From assembly GCA_016987375.1 (NCBI GenBank), contig PJRA01000313.1, forward strand, positions 2,086,361 to 2,150,360: a stretch of DNA of 64,000 nucleotides, given 5' to 3'. A model generated the notes under the pieces. The model saw only the letters and a program-made list of their open reading frames with translations. It did not search any database and was not told the DNA's origin. Made by a program: the position numbers and the translations under genes. This document shows, piece by piece, positions 12,395-23,182 of the stretch (positions within the stretch are counted from its first letter, which is position 1; every line of letters begins with the position of its first letter). Origin of the DNA: Brachionus koreanus (Eukaryota; Rotifera; Eurotatoria; Ploima; Brachionidae).

Positions 12395-13899
12395 TCTTTG
12401 CTATTTTTGGATTATTGTATTAATATTTGATTTGTTTTTTGGTACATCTGAACATTTTAAATTGGTATTTATAGAAATTTTTAAGTTTTTTACAAAATTA
12501 GAAGGCCAATTAGTTAAAATTTGTTTTTTTGAAATTGATCATTTTGAAAAATAATTTACTCTGATTAGGTGAGACGGTTGAGTATTTAGATAAAAATCAA
12601 TGTTAATTGATTATTAAAAAAAGACCGAACTCTTCGGATTAATGGAAATAAAAGGTAATTTTCTCAAAATCAACACTGTACAGGTAACATGTGTATTTTC
12701 AAAAAAGAATATTATACATCCTTTATTTTCCTATTGATTAATTAGACCTTATCATTAATTGATGATAGTACTTTTATTTTATTTTTTGAAAATTTCTACA
12801 ATTATAATAATAATAAATAATAAGATATAGAAAGTTTAAAATATAAAGAATAAAAAACAAAACATTTTTAAATTTTTTTTAACAAAAGAATAAGCATTAG
12901 TATTTTAAAAGTAGTGTTGGGATCCGTACACACTGTCACTAAACCGGCCAGAATTTTTTTGATCGCAACCGTATTCGTCAAATCCGGCCAACTACTATGC
13001 GGGCGGTCATTAGACCGGACATTTTTACGGTCTGAAATTTTGGCCGCAAAAAAATACGGCCAACTAGTATATGAGCTATATTTCTAAAATTAAAATATTT
13101 TTGATTGAAATTTTAAAAATATTTTAAAAAATATCTTTTTTGTGGCAAAAATTTGAGACTGTTTTGGAGACCGGTCTAATGACCGTCCGCATCCTAGTTT
13201 GCCGTATTAATGGCCGCATAATTTATCGGAAAGTTACAAATTAAAAAAAAAAATTTTGAAGCAGATAAATTAAAATTTCTTTATAAATATTTTAAAAAAT
13301 ATAATATTTAATTGTTTCGAATTAAAATATTAATTATCATTTTCGGATATTTTTTGTGTTCAAATCATAATTATTATAACGGATTTTAAGCAATGTGCTT
13401 TGATCTTAATACATTTTTGCGAATAGAAACGATAAACTTTAACTATGGCTTTCCAGACCATGTTTAGTTACGTCAAAATGAACTGTGTATTTCATGGAGC
13501 ATTAGTGAAAGACAAAACAAACGAAAGAAGAAAATGATCAAGAGCTAAATAAGCTGCTGAATGATAAATTCAAATGCTTTTAAAATAAAGTATATGTCCA
13601 ATTATCATTTAATTTAATTGTAAGTTTATTTCCCTTGAATGATTAAAAACAAAATAAAATATGACTATTAACACAAAATTTTTTAAATAATAAACAATTA
13701 ACTATAATATTAGTTGTGTCAATTTTTTATTTTATTAAATTTTTATTTATTAGAATCATCTAATAACATAGCATAATTTTGGATAAGAATAATAAAAAAA
13801 TTGAATATTGAATAAAATAATTTATTTTTTCTTATTTAATAATAATTAAATGTTTTTACAAAAATATTTATACATTTTTACACTGGTTTAATAATAGAA
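12395..13899. other. Intergenic between the zinc-finger paralogues
   Basis: Holds the promoter side of copy A, an inverted-repeat element (12983-13205) and otherwise A/T-rich sequence. No other coding potential was seen. Confidence 0.6.
12983..13205. repeat. G+C-richer inverted-repeat element
   Basis: The left arm, about 12983-13044, includes GCGGGCGGTCATTAGACCGG. The right arm, about 13143-13205, includes its inverse CCGGTCTAATGACCGTCCGC. Arms are about 62 bp with a few mismatches, and related CGGCCAACTA-type motifs extend outward on both sides, so the full element may reach 12915-13230. No ORF and no clear target duplication. Confidence 0.6.
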
Positions 13900-14959
13900 T
13901 TAAAAATTATTGACATTATAACATTCTTTCAAACAATATTCATCAAAATTATATGCTTTTAATGGATCAGTTGAAATCATGTTCCAATCATATAAAACTT
14001 TATTCTCTGATTGAACAACCATATTATCAATATTTAAATCTTCATCATATTTTTTATGGACAAGCAAGTGCCTTTTTAGGTTACCCGATTGTGTAAACTT
14101 TTTTGTACATAAATGACATTTGTATGGTTTTTCACCAGTATGAGTTCTTAAATGTTTCTTCAGGGTTGATGAGTCGTAGAATGCATGGGAACATTGATCA
14201 CATTTGTACGTCTTTTCTTGAGTATGACCTCTCAAATGAACCAATGTGTTGGCTTGATTTCCAAACTTTTTGTCTTAAAAGGTAAAATGGTAAAAAGTTT
14301 TTTTTGAAGAAATTTTAAAAAAATTTTTACTTACAACAAACTGGACAAATACACGAAGACCCATTCCTGTGAGTTTTGAATTGATGCAAAAGAAACTTGG
14401 CTTTACTTGTAAAACTTAGACCGCATTCTTCACAAAAATGCTGATCAACATTTTGTTCGTCTGTATTTAGTTTCAAAATTTTTGGTCTTTTGTTAGATTC
14501 CAATTTAATTTCGTTCGAGTAGTTAAAATCATCGTCATTTAATTGATTTCTTGCTCTTTTTCTTTCACATTGATTGAGATTAGATGTGATATTGTTTTCA
14601 TATAAGTTATAATTGCTGTAGTATGATGAAGATGTTTCTAATTGAGTTTGATACGCTGAATCATTGTTGTAAGAAAAATTGTGACTATCATTGAAGCCAA
14701 ATGGCATCCCATAATTACTTGAATTGTTTGAATTAATAGTTTGAAAAAATTCTGATTTGTCAATTGAGGTTGATAAGCCATTCGAATATGTTAAAGATGA
14801 ATGTGAGTAATTGCAATCTTCACCTTTGGTAGCAAAGTGAAATTGATCAGGAATTTGTTCTTGATAATAATTGTAATAAGAGTAATTGTAGTAATTTGGG
14901 CAAGAATATGGTGAATAATTAGCAAAGTATTGATTTTCTGGCTGAAAATGTTGCTCCAT
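13900..14959 (-). CDS. C2H2 zinc-finger protein, four fingers (copy B)
   Basis: Two exons, 14959-14335 and 14273-13900, give 332 aa. The plan matches copy A: Tyr/Asn-rich N-terminus (FANYSPYSCPNYYNYSYY), basic ERKRARNQL and NKRPKILKL, then fingers starting CEEC, CPVC, CDQC and CHLC. The intron interrupts finger 2 at the same codon and phase as in copy A, and the join gives CPVCYKKFGN. Fingers 3-4 keep STLKKH and QSGNLKRH helices nearly identical between copies, so DNA specificity of these two is probably shared. Finger 1 has H-x4-H spacing (HQFKTH). The N- and C-terminal regions have diverged strongly. Likely a tandem gene duplication. Confidence 0.85.
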
Positions 14960-15976
14960 GTTTTTTTATTAACTATATTTATAACTCAATTATTTTATAT
15001 TTAAAAGATAATTTTAAGCTTTAAATTTTTTATTTATATATATTTTTTTGAATAAATTGGTTTTGAGATATAATTGAATAATCTTTGAATTTATACTGGC
15101 TTCAATATATATTTTTTTTAAATTTAAAAGTAAAAATAAAAAGAAAAACGAATGCTTCATTTTTTTTTAATTTCAACAAATTAACCATCGCAATATCAAA
15201 ACTACAATCAGGTTTTTTGTCGCTCTTTTTCAATATGCTAATTGATTAAAATAAAATCAATTAAACATTATGACTCAACATTGAGTTTATTACAATCGCG
15301 GCCAATTGTGTCAATAATTGGCGAACCATAGAAGTTTTTTTTTTGATTCACTAAGAAAAATTTAGTATTATGTAGTCAAAAATAGTCTTTCACATTTTCT
15401 AACAGACTTTTTGAATCCTGTCAAAGATAAGACATGAGTTATTATTCATTCTGTTCCATTAGACTGAGGAAATAATATAGAGCCAGCTTCAAATTAAGAT
15501 ATATTGAATATCCAACTCCATTGTGAAATTGCTGCCATGCATTTCTTCTTTTTTCCCTGTATTTACATATTTTTTTTTAAATTTAATTTTATTTTATTTT
15601 GTATTTTGTTCTTTTGTTCGAATAGATCAACGAATAAATAATAACACATGGTAAGGTGGAAATAAATTTATTTTGTTTTTCTTTTTTAGTATTTTTTTTC
15701 AATTAATTTTGATCAATTAGTCTAAAATAAATAGACAATTTGAATTAAATTTAATTTTTAGATATGAAAAATTAAGAAATCTTGATTAGGAATATGCTTA
15801 CTTTACTTTCTTTTTTTTTAATTAAGGAATTTGCTAGTTAAAAAAGTATAAAATAAACGGTAAATATTAATATTATTTACTTTTTTATTTCTAAGAGATA
15901 AACCATTTTTACGGCATCATATTCAAATAAAATCAACTTTGAAAAAAAATAAAATTGATTTTTAAAAATTATTTTT
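14960..15976. other. Intergenic, no feature recognised
   Basis: Promoter side of zinc-finger copy B and 3' flank of the acyltransferase-like gene. Only A/T-rich sequence with short homopolymers is seen. Confidence 0.5.
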
Positions 15977-17398
15977 TTAGTTAATGCTATTAATTGTTTC
16001 CTCAATTGTTTCTAGAATTAAATCTTTATATCGTTTTAATGAAGGCAAATCAATGTAATAATTATTTGCCCCTATTTGAAACATTGTTTCTCCTTTCCAA
16101 TACATAATGTGCATAATTATGGCACTAGTGATTTTTGGCACTGAGAGGAGCAAATCACTACAATAAATCTCTTCGATTGACAATTTGCCATCTAATTCCT
16201 TTTTACCATCATTGACAAATGATCCCAGATTACTAAACCCTAAATCACATACTTCATCGTCAAATAGACCCATAAATTTACACGCAGTCTCACTGGTTCT
16301 CGTAAATCTAAAAAACTGATTAAAAATATCCAGGTTTTTAAAATGAGTTACTGAAAATAAATATCCAGTTTCTGCACTTGTGTATTGTATAATTAATTCG
16401 TGAATATGCTTGGCATCAGCCCAAAAATCATTAAATTTTCCTAATTTTTCTGTACTAAATCTCACAATTGCTGTTAAAAATCTACAAGCATTCAAATCTA
16501 TTTTAGGATCTAGTCTAAATCGTAAATTGGCAGGCATTTCAATTGGAATCTGGTCAGGAAATGGTTCATTATTTTCCAAAAAAAGCTTTCTTAGAGCATA
16601 AATAGTGATAGTTTGAAAATAGCTAGTAAGTCGTATTCCTTTGGATTTTGAGATTTTAATTATTTTTTCAGTCATGTTTTTATCTAACTTAAATAAGTCA
16701 AGCAAAAAGCCTCGTTTATTTGTCTTGAATTTTTCAGGTAAAGCTAATTTGGGCTTTTTTACTTCATTTAGCTTTTTGATTGTTTTTAAGTGAGACTCTT
16801 TGAAAAGATTTCTCTCTTCACATAGTGTGTGAAGATCAAGTAATGGTTTTAGATCAATCAGCATCTCTTCACATTCTTTTCCATCTATCAACGAATTAAC
16901 GATATTTATAATCTCAATCGACAAACAACTTATGCTTAAACCATCTGATATAACCATATTTGTAACCAAATTCATTACAAAATTTAATTTTTCATCACAT
17001 TTATATTCAATCACTTGAAATTTCCATAAAAGACTTTTCTCTTCAGTAGAAATAGGAGCGGAATGAAATTTGGCTGATTCATTTATTATTGTTTCTCTAG
17101 TTGCATTAAATTCTGATAAATCTAACCAGTCCAATTTGATTTTATCATGTGACTTCTCCAAAGGAACATTTAAAAACATTTTGTTTGTTAAACGATTTGT
17201 TTCCAAATAACAATTAAGGAATGGATGACGTTTTTGCATAAAAATTAAAGCTTTTCTCACAGTTGATTTATCTAATTTAATATTTGATTTATTGCTTATA
17301 AATGATGTACTCATTATTATACAGTCACCAGCTCGACAAGTATTTACTAAAACACGCTCAAAGGTGGTCAGTTTATATTTATCCTCAACATTCATCAT
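15977..17398 (-). CDS. Condensation/alcohol acetyltransferase-like protein
   Basis: One long coding exon of 474 codons including the stop. The sequence has the fold pattern of CoA-dependent acyltransferases (condensation domain, AATase, PapA5-like): an N-terminal substrate-entry segment (LTTFERVLVNTCRAGDC), the LQKRHPFL-like MQKRHPFLNC, the active-site strand VTNMVISDGLS, and a late FSNLGSF segment matching the family's SNLG motif. In active members the catalytic motif is HxxxDG with His four residues before Asp; here that position is Met. Catalysis by the usual mechanism is therefore doubtful. A strong 3' splice site (TTTATGTTTCAG) directly precedes ATGATG at 17398, so an upstream noncoding exon or trans-splicing is likely and the in-frame ATG at 17446 is probably intronic. 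Confidence 0.75.
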   Translation of the reverse strand: MMNVEDKYKLTTFERVLVNTCRAGDCIIMSTSFISNKSNIKLDKSTVRKALIFMQKRHPFLNCYLETNRLTNKMFLNVPLEKSHDKIKLDWLDLSEFNATRETIINESAKFHSAPISTEEKSLLWKFQVIEYKCDEKLNFVMNLVTNMVISDGLSISCLSIEIINIVNSLIDGKECEEMLIDLKPLLDLHTLCEERNLFKESHLKTIKKLNEVKKPKLALPEKFKTNKRGFLLDLFKLDKNMTEKIIKISKSKGIRLTSYFQTITIYALRKLFLENNEPFPDQIPIEMPANLRFRLDPKIDLNACRFLTAIVRFSTEKLGKFNDFWADAKHIHELIIQYTSAETGYLFSVTHFKNLDIFNQFFRFTRTSETACKFMGLFDDEVCDLGFSNLGSFVNDGKKELDGKLSIEEIYCSDLLLSVPKITSAIIMHIMYWKGETMFQIGANNYYIDLPSLKRYKDLILETIEETINSIN

Positions 17399-20093
17399 CT
17401 GAAACATAAAACAAAAAAAATTATAAAAAAATTTGATATTTAACATAAAAGATTGACGTAAAAAAATTAAAAGTTTTCAAATAATTTAATTAATGCTTAT
17501 ATTAGCAACATTTAAGAATATATAAAAATTGTATCAAAATGATTCAATCGATAACAAATTTTGCTGTTAATGGTATTTTATAATTCATGTTATGATCAAA
17601 TTTCAAATTTTTTAATCATAAATACCTTTTTAGAGGTTATTAAGTAAAAATAATGAAAAAAATTCTATGTTGGATTTTGGAGTGTGCTGAAAGTGTCAAG
17701 AACTCGAGTGATTTCACAATGATTGCATATCTTTAATATTGCTAACTTTCTCTCCAAAATAATTAAATTTTAAATTAATTTTTCATAAATTTTAATAATA
17801 AAATAGTATAAATTAGGAGTTAGAAAAAATTTTGAATTTAAAAATCTTTGAACTTTAAAAAATAAAGCAACCTTTGATTTAATTTTTGTTTAAGCACTTT
17901 GGTATTGAAAACAATCTTAATGAAAAAAAAAATAATTTCAAAAATTAATTAGAAATTGAAGAAATTTTTTATCTTATTTGCAAAAAAGGACAATATCGTT
18001 ATCAATTTTTAACAAACAGAGTTGTTGAATTATGGAACAAACTACCAAAAGAAGCAATATCAGCAAGAACAACAAATGGTTTCAAGGCAATAATTGATAA
18101 AGAAATATTCAAGCATAACTCACAAGGACTGCAATAGCCTAAATGGCTAAGTGCATATTTGCGCTGGTATAAAACACTATACCGCAGTAACTATTACTAC
18201 TACTACCACTACTTATTTTTTTTAAATTTATTTCTATATTTCAAAAACAGGGATAAAGTTTAATTTAATTATTTGAAATGCTAGCTTTCAAGTTTTTATT
18301 TCAAATTGTTTTAAAATTAGTAATTTCAAGTTTTTTAGTTTCTTTGATTTTTTTTAAAGAGCTCTAGCAAAAGTTTATAACATTGAAATTTATCTAACTT
18401 TTACTTTAAGTAAAAGTTATGATATGAAAGTTTATGAATGTGTGATGTTTTTCAAAATTTTCGAATAAAATGCCACATGAATATTTAAATAATAAAATCC
18501 ATAAAAGAACTACATAATAAATTTATTATAGCTAATAAATTTAAAAAATTTAATTTTTAATGGGCTTCTTTAGAAGAAACACAATACTTTAAAGTAATTT
18601 CAAAGATTTAATCAGGCAAATTATGTAAGCCGATACTATAAGATCGTGATTTGAAAATTTTAAAGCTTCATTGGTCTTTAAAGCAAAAAGATGCGATAAA
18701 ATATCAAATTAAAACAGAAATCAAAGAAAAATGCTAGAAAAATAATAGAGTGAATAGTTTGTTTCTTCACATGAGTTAAAATTTCAATAATTTTTTAACT
18801 TAAATAAATACAATAAACTAAATTTTTAAGTCAGCACAATTCTTAAAAAGATAATTTTAAGTATCATATTTAGAATCAATAAATTATCCTCAAAAATTAT
18901 TTTCTAAAACCATCTTCTGAAAAGTAAATAGTAAAGATACCAGTATTTGCTTTTGGTTTTTAAAACATTATCCTAATATATTGAAATTATTTAAGCTTTT
19001 TAGAACGCTATTGAAATACTGATTATAATTAGAACCAAAATATTATTGAATAAACAATTTTTGCCCACTTTAACATACAAAACGACTAGAAAATATTACC
19101 TCAAGAAACATATTCAAATACAAAAAAAAAACACATTTTTTACTTTAACGATTGATTTTTGCTAAAACATTAACTAAAAAATTCAACAAATAATCTAAAG
19201 TAACAAACAACATTATTATTTTGTTCTATAGGAGGCGTCTAATAGAATTAATTCAATTCACACTGAAAAGATTCGAAAATATATTATATTATTTTGAAAG
19301 AATACTTTCTAATCTTACAACTAAATCTATAAAAACCAAAGAGAATTTATAAAATATAAAATTTTAAGATAAAAAGTGTCTCCTTAGCGATAGGCTTAAA
19401 TTACTTCAACAAAATTTCTAAATTAAGTAACTAACAAAGATTTATTAATGCTTCACATTGCATTAAAACTTTATTTCAGATATGTTCCTGTTTAATCAAA
19501 TTCTACTGAGTAAGCTATACAAAAAAAAATTAAATTTAAATTGTTTTATAAACCAATATGAGCAAGATTAATTCTCATCATGAAATATTGATTTAGAGCC
19601 AGTATTTTAATTAAACTCGAATCGTTTGCATTTATGCTTGGTTTTTTCTTATTATTTAGTCCTCCGAACAAATAAACAAAGCAAAAAATATTATCGAAAA
19701 TTTTTTTCCCATAGTAAATTAATCTCTCCAACTATTCTGATTCAAGTATTAATGGAAAAAAAACCAAAATTTTTTTTATTAGAATAAAATTTTTGTTAAT
19801 AACAAAATAAAAGGTTATGATAAAATAATTATTTATCATTTAAATTAATTCTAAATATCAATCAAATTATCTGAGTTCTTACTCAAAATAGGTTCTCAAA
19901 TAACTTAATCGTGAATTTTTTAATAATGGCTAATTCTTTAAAAATCCTGAAGCAAAAGGCTGAAGGCATAAATAACATCTTCCAGAAGAAAAATCGAAAA
20001 TAGAGCTTTAAGCAAATTAAGATAACATTTTGAGTTTATTGTTGTTATAAATAATTAAGAAATATTTTTTTTAGAAGTAAAAATTAAAAAACT
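17399..20093. other. Intergenic, repeat remnants
   Basis: 2.7 kb with one LINE 3' end (17975-18215). The rest is A/T-rich without convincing coding potential. A TTTTTTTTAG acceptor-like site at 20074 lies 20 nt before the next gene's ATG. Confidence 0.5.
17975..18215 (+). mobile_element. 5'-truncated LINE, last codons of ORF2 plus 3' tail
   Basis: A short frame encodes QFLTNRVVELWNKLP and GFKAIIDKEIF and stops at the TAG near 18138. The motif NRVV..WN.LP..... FK..ID is the hallmark C-terminus of jockey/CR1-type LINE reverse transcriptases. About 60 bp of 3' UTR follow, ending in a TAC-repeat tail (TTACTACTACTACCACTAC). The 5' part is missing, as is usual for dead-on-arrival copies. Confidence 0.8.
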
Positions 20094-21251
20094 ATGGCAT
20101 CAAATAAAAACGATAGCATAGAAAATGATGTAATGTATCAGAGTTTGGCTGAAATGCGTAAAAAATGTCCAAAATATCAAAAGAAAATAGTAAAACCAGC
20201 GCGAAAATCAGATGCTAATCGAAAGATTACAAAACAATTAACTTGTGTATTGAATAGTTTACTTTACACAAATGGTAATTCTACCCAAGAAAAAAATGTT
20301 GAAGAAATTGAAGAAACAAGAAAAAAATTTTACGAAAAATCAGTGATCAAGATGGATAATGATGAAAAAGTTTTGACACAGTCAAACGTAATAAGCATAG
20401 ATATTGAACCAGCATCAACTTTTTTACCATTAATGTGCAAATTGATAATAATTTCTGATGGTGCGATTGTTGAAAGGGGCCAGTGTCTTTTGGTCAGAGA
20501 TGTAAACACACAAATTAGTGAAGAAGAATTTAAAGTGAACACAATGACCAATGTTAAAATCAGATGTTTTTCTGCTAAAGATCAACGAAATGATCAATTT
20601 AGTCAAACAGATCCGAAATTTGATGATCAGAAATATCATCGAATAAATTTTTTAAGTGATAAAAATGATCAATTTTCATCAAAAAATAACTTGCATAATA
20701 TAAATCAAAATTACCTTGGGCTATTTGATTATGATATGAACGATTATTGGTCCATACCGTATTATCAATATCAGAAAAAATTCTTTAACAAGCAAGATTT
20801 TTCGATAAATACAACTGCAAGTGATATAATAAAATCTTTTTCTAAAGAACCAATGCCTGAACACTCTCGTCAAAGAATTCCGTCTTATCGTAATGAAATG
20901 TTCATGATTGTTAATAAACTACAATCTCCAAGCATCATGCAATCGGATTTTTCTGACAGTTCCTACTTTTCTGAACGTTATCACTTGAAACGATCTTACA
21001 TTGAGGAAAGATTTAGTAATTTTGAAGCAGAAGTATTAATTTCTGATCGCAAGCATAAAGAGACTCCAATACCAATTATAAATTGTTCTAGTTCTGATTT
21101 TTTGAAAACAAATGAACCAAGAAATAAAGATGAAATTTATCATAAAAAATCAATGTCAAAAAATGATTCTCCACAAAAAACACGATCTCAAAGATCAAGC
21201 GTGACAAACATGCTAATGATGCAAGTTAAAAATGGAAGAATTATCGAATAA
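20094..21251 (+). CDS. Single-exon orphan protein, 385 aa
   Basis: An uninterrupted 385-codon frame, longer than expected by chance at this base composition. No known domain was recognised. The product is hydrophilic and Asn/Asp/Lys/Ser-rich, without a signal peptide or membrane segment. It has a basic N-terminal patch (KKIVKPARKSDANRKITK), a possible folded stretch at about residues 95-155 (STFLPLMCKLIIISDGAIVERGQ is hydrophobic) and a Ser/Lys-rich tail (KTRSQRSSVTNML). A TTTTTTTTAG acceptor-like site ends 20 nt before the ATG, consistent with a 5' UTR intron or spliced-leader addition. Function unknown. Confidence 0.6.
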   Translation: MASNKNDSIENDVMYQSLAEMRKKCPKYQKKIVKPARKSDANRKITKQLTCVLNSLLYTNGNSTQEKNVEEIEETRKKFYEKSVIKMDNDEKVLTQSNVISIDIEPASTFLPLMCKLIIISDGAIVERGQCLLVRDVNTQISEEEFKVNTMTNVKIRCFSAKDQRNDQFSQTDPKFDDQKYHRINFLSDKNDQFSSKNNLHNINQNYLGLFDYDMNDYWSIPYYQYQKKFFNKQDFSINTTASDIIKSFSKEPMPEHSRQRIPSYRNEMFMIVNKLQSPSIMQSDFSDSSYFSERYHLKRSYIEERFSNFEAEVLISDRKHKETPIPIINCSSSDFLKTNEPRNKDEIYHKKSMSKNDSPQKTRSQRSSVTNMLMMQVKNGRIIE

Positions 21252-22915
21252 TTTAATTTCTTATCTTTATTAATTATTAATTATAAAATAATTTGAGCTA
21301 GTAATAAAAAAATAAAATTTTTTTTTTATATTAAAATTATTTTATAATTTTATTTTGTATTTCACTTATCTTATTGTTTATTATTTGTTCTGATTATGTA
21401 ACATCAATACAAATTATATCTTTGTACATTAATATAGTTCAAGGTGTATCTTGCTACCATAATTGTCTTCCTAGTAAGACATCTTTACAAGCCTGCTTGC
21501 TCTAGCTTATTATTAGAAACTAGACACTTTTGGTCAAGAAGACTTTATTTAACACTCAAAAACCGGACGACTTTTTTGACTCTTTTATTTAAATCTTTTT
21601 TAATACTTTTTTTCAATGAAAATAAAATTATTTTATTAAGAAATATTAAATGATTTTATAATATTTTTTTTTAAGATATGATTGAAAAAAAAATTATAAA
21701 AAAATGATTACTTTTTTTGAATAAAAAACAACTGAAGGAAGTTACAAAAGGGGTTCAAAAGTTATTACAATCTGTAAAAGTCAAATTCAAGGAAATTAAA
21801 AGTTTTTTCCAATGTGACCTCGGTTGTTTGGAAGGATCCAGGTCACCAGCGCCTTCTAAAAATTCTTAAAAAATGCGTTTTTAAGAATTTTTGAATTTTT
21901 ATTTTTAATTGTGAAATTTTTGCTTAGCTTTCTTGGTCTCTCAGATCTATTTGATTCCTTTATGGTCTCAAAGAACCTTTTTTTTTTGGTTCTCACACAT
22001 ATTTCTGATACTCTAACTAATTTAGCTATTTCTCTTTTTTTTTTAGTCAAAACTTTTAAAAGACCAATTATTTGATTTCATTTTTAACGCTTTTTTACTC
22101 AATTTTTTGCCGAGATTCCTAAAAAACCGCTTTTTTTTTCTTAATTTCGAAGAATTTTAGTTAACAATACCATTAGGTTAAATCAGTTTTAACGAAATAT
22201 TTTTAAAATTAATAATTTTTTCTTATTAATTTATGTTATCTGACTTTAAATTTTAAAAATAATAAAATTAGAAATTCTGAGACTACATTTTATGATTTGG
22301 GACACTAAAAGTAATTTTATTAAATTTTCAGAAAAATTAAATAATTTTGAAATCGCTTATTAAGCGATGCAGCATCTGTTTAATAGTTTCCCAATTTTTA
22401 AATACAATTTAATTATATTCTCTTTTTTTTTAGTATCTATGAATTGTAAATACTTGAAAACTAAAGAATTTTTAAGGCATTTTAATTAATGATGCCGATT
22501 CCGTCCTAATGAGCTAATTCTAAACCACCTCAAGTTAAAAATTCTAAATAAAATTCTTTAATTATACTAATTTTGAAGAATCGAGGAAATTTAATTTTTG
22601 AAGTGATTGTTTGAATCTTTCATCCTGAATTAATCGAATTTTTTTTTTTTAATTTAAAAATCTTACTCACAAAAAATTAAAAACAGATTAAAAAGAAATT
22701 TTTAATGACAATAATTTTCTAAATAGGCTATTTTAAAAAATAAAAAAAATTAAAATATAATTCCTTTAATAATAGAATGAAATTTTTTAACTTGAAAATT
22801 TTTATAATAAATAAAAAAAAGTGATATTATTTTATTTTGTTTTTATTGCGAATAAAGCAAAAAAATGATGTTTTTCATTACAATATTTATTTACAAAATT
22901 AAATTTAAAATTTTT
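21252..22915. other. Intergenic with a transposase fossil
   Basis: Holds the Tc1/mariner fossil at about 21890-22100; otherwise A/T-rich. The small open frames here show no resemblance to known proteins. Confidence 0.5.
21890..22100 (-). pseudogene. Tc1/mariner transposase fossil, HTH region
   Basis: Minus-strand frame with NQIIGLLKVL, KKKREIAKLVRVSE, VRTKKKRFFET and RSERPRKLSK. This is the paired-like helix-turn-helix and GRPRKL linker of Tc1-type transposases (typically QIIGLLKEG.SQREIAKLVGVS). An in-frame TGA directly upstream of NQIIGLL, where Arg is usual, and loss of the DDE domain show it is dead. The downstream border is unclear; homology fades at about 21890. Confidence 0.7.
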
Positions 22916-23182
22916 CTAAATCCAATTACTGACACACAATCGCATACCTGGTCTTAGATGCTTACAACTTGTGATATCGTTTTTCCATTTTATTAATTGA
23001 ATAGGCATCCTATAAGTCATAGCAACTGAAAGACATGAATCTGAATCTTGGACAATGTGCACTTTATCACAGCCAAAATAATTTGCAATTCCTGGTATAA
23101 AAAGTCTTGAACAAACTGGTTGGAAAGAGAATAGAAAAGCAAATGTAATTACTAAGAATTTAATTTTTTGGCACTTTGACAT
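22916..23182 (-). CDS. Small secreted LysM-domain protein
   Basis: 88 aa from the ATG at 23182. Another in-frame ATG at 23212 would add 10 residues but gives a poorer signal-peptide n-region. Residues 1-25 form a signal peptide (KFLVITFAFLFSF core, VCS end). The rest is a single LysM motif: HIVQDSDSCLSVAMTYRM, then LIKWKND, a Cys, and LRPGMRLCV. Four cysteines in the mature part sit at positions typical of the two-disulphide LysM of fungal and some animal secreted proteins. LysM domains bind chitin or peptidoglycan. A single-LysM secreted protein could bind dietary or cuticular chitin, or act in immunity. Single exon; no partner genes nearby. Confidence 0.75.
   Translation of the reverse strand: MSKCQKIKFLVITFAFLFSFQPVCSRLFIPGIANYFGCDKVHIVQDSDSCLSVAMTYRMPIQLIKWKNDITSCKHLRPGMRLCVSNWI

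Noticed and set aside
17399..17446. Upstream ATG extending the acyltransferase-like protein by 16 residues
   Set aside because: The extension is poly-T/pyrimidine-rich and ends in a strong CAG acceptor directly before ATGATG, so it is most likely intronic.
19546..19731. 61-codon minus-strand frame with an aromatic stretch
   Set aside because: No homology, no splice support, typical chance ORF in A/T-rich DNA.
21444..21653. 69-codon hydrophobic frame
   Set aside because: No signal-peptide logic, no relatives recognised, next to repeat debris.
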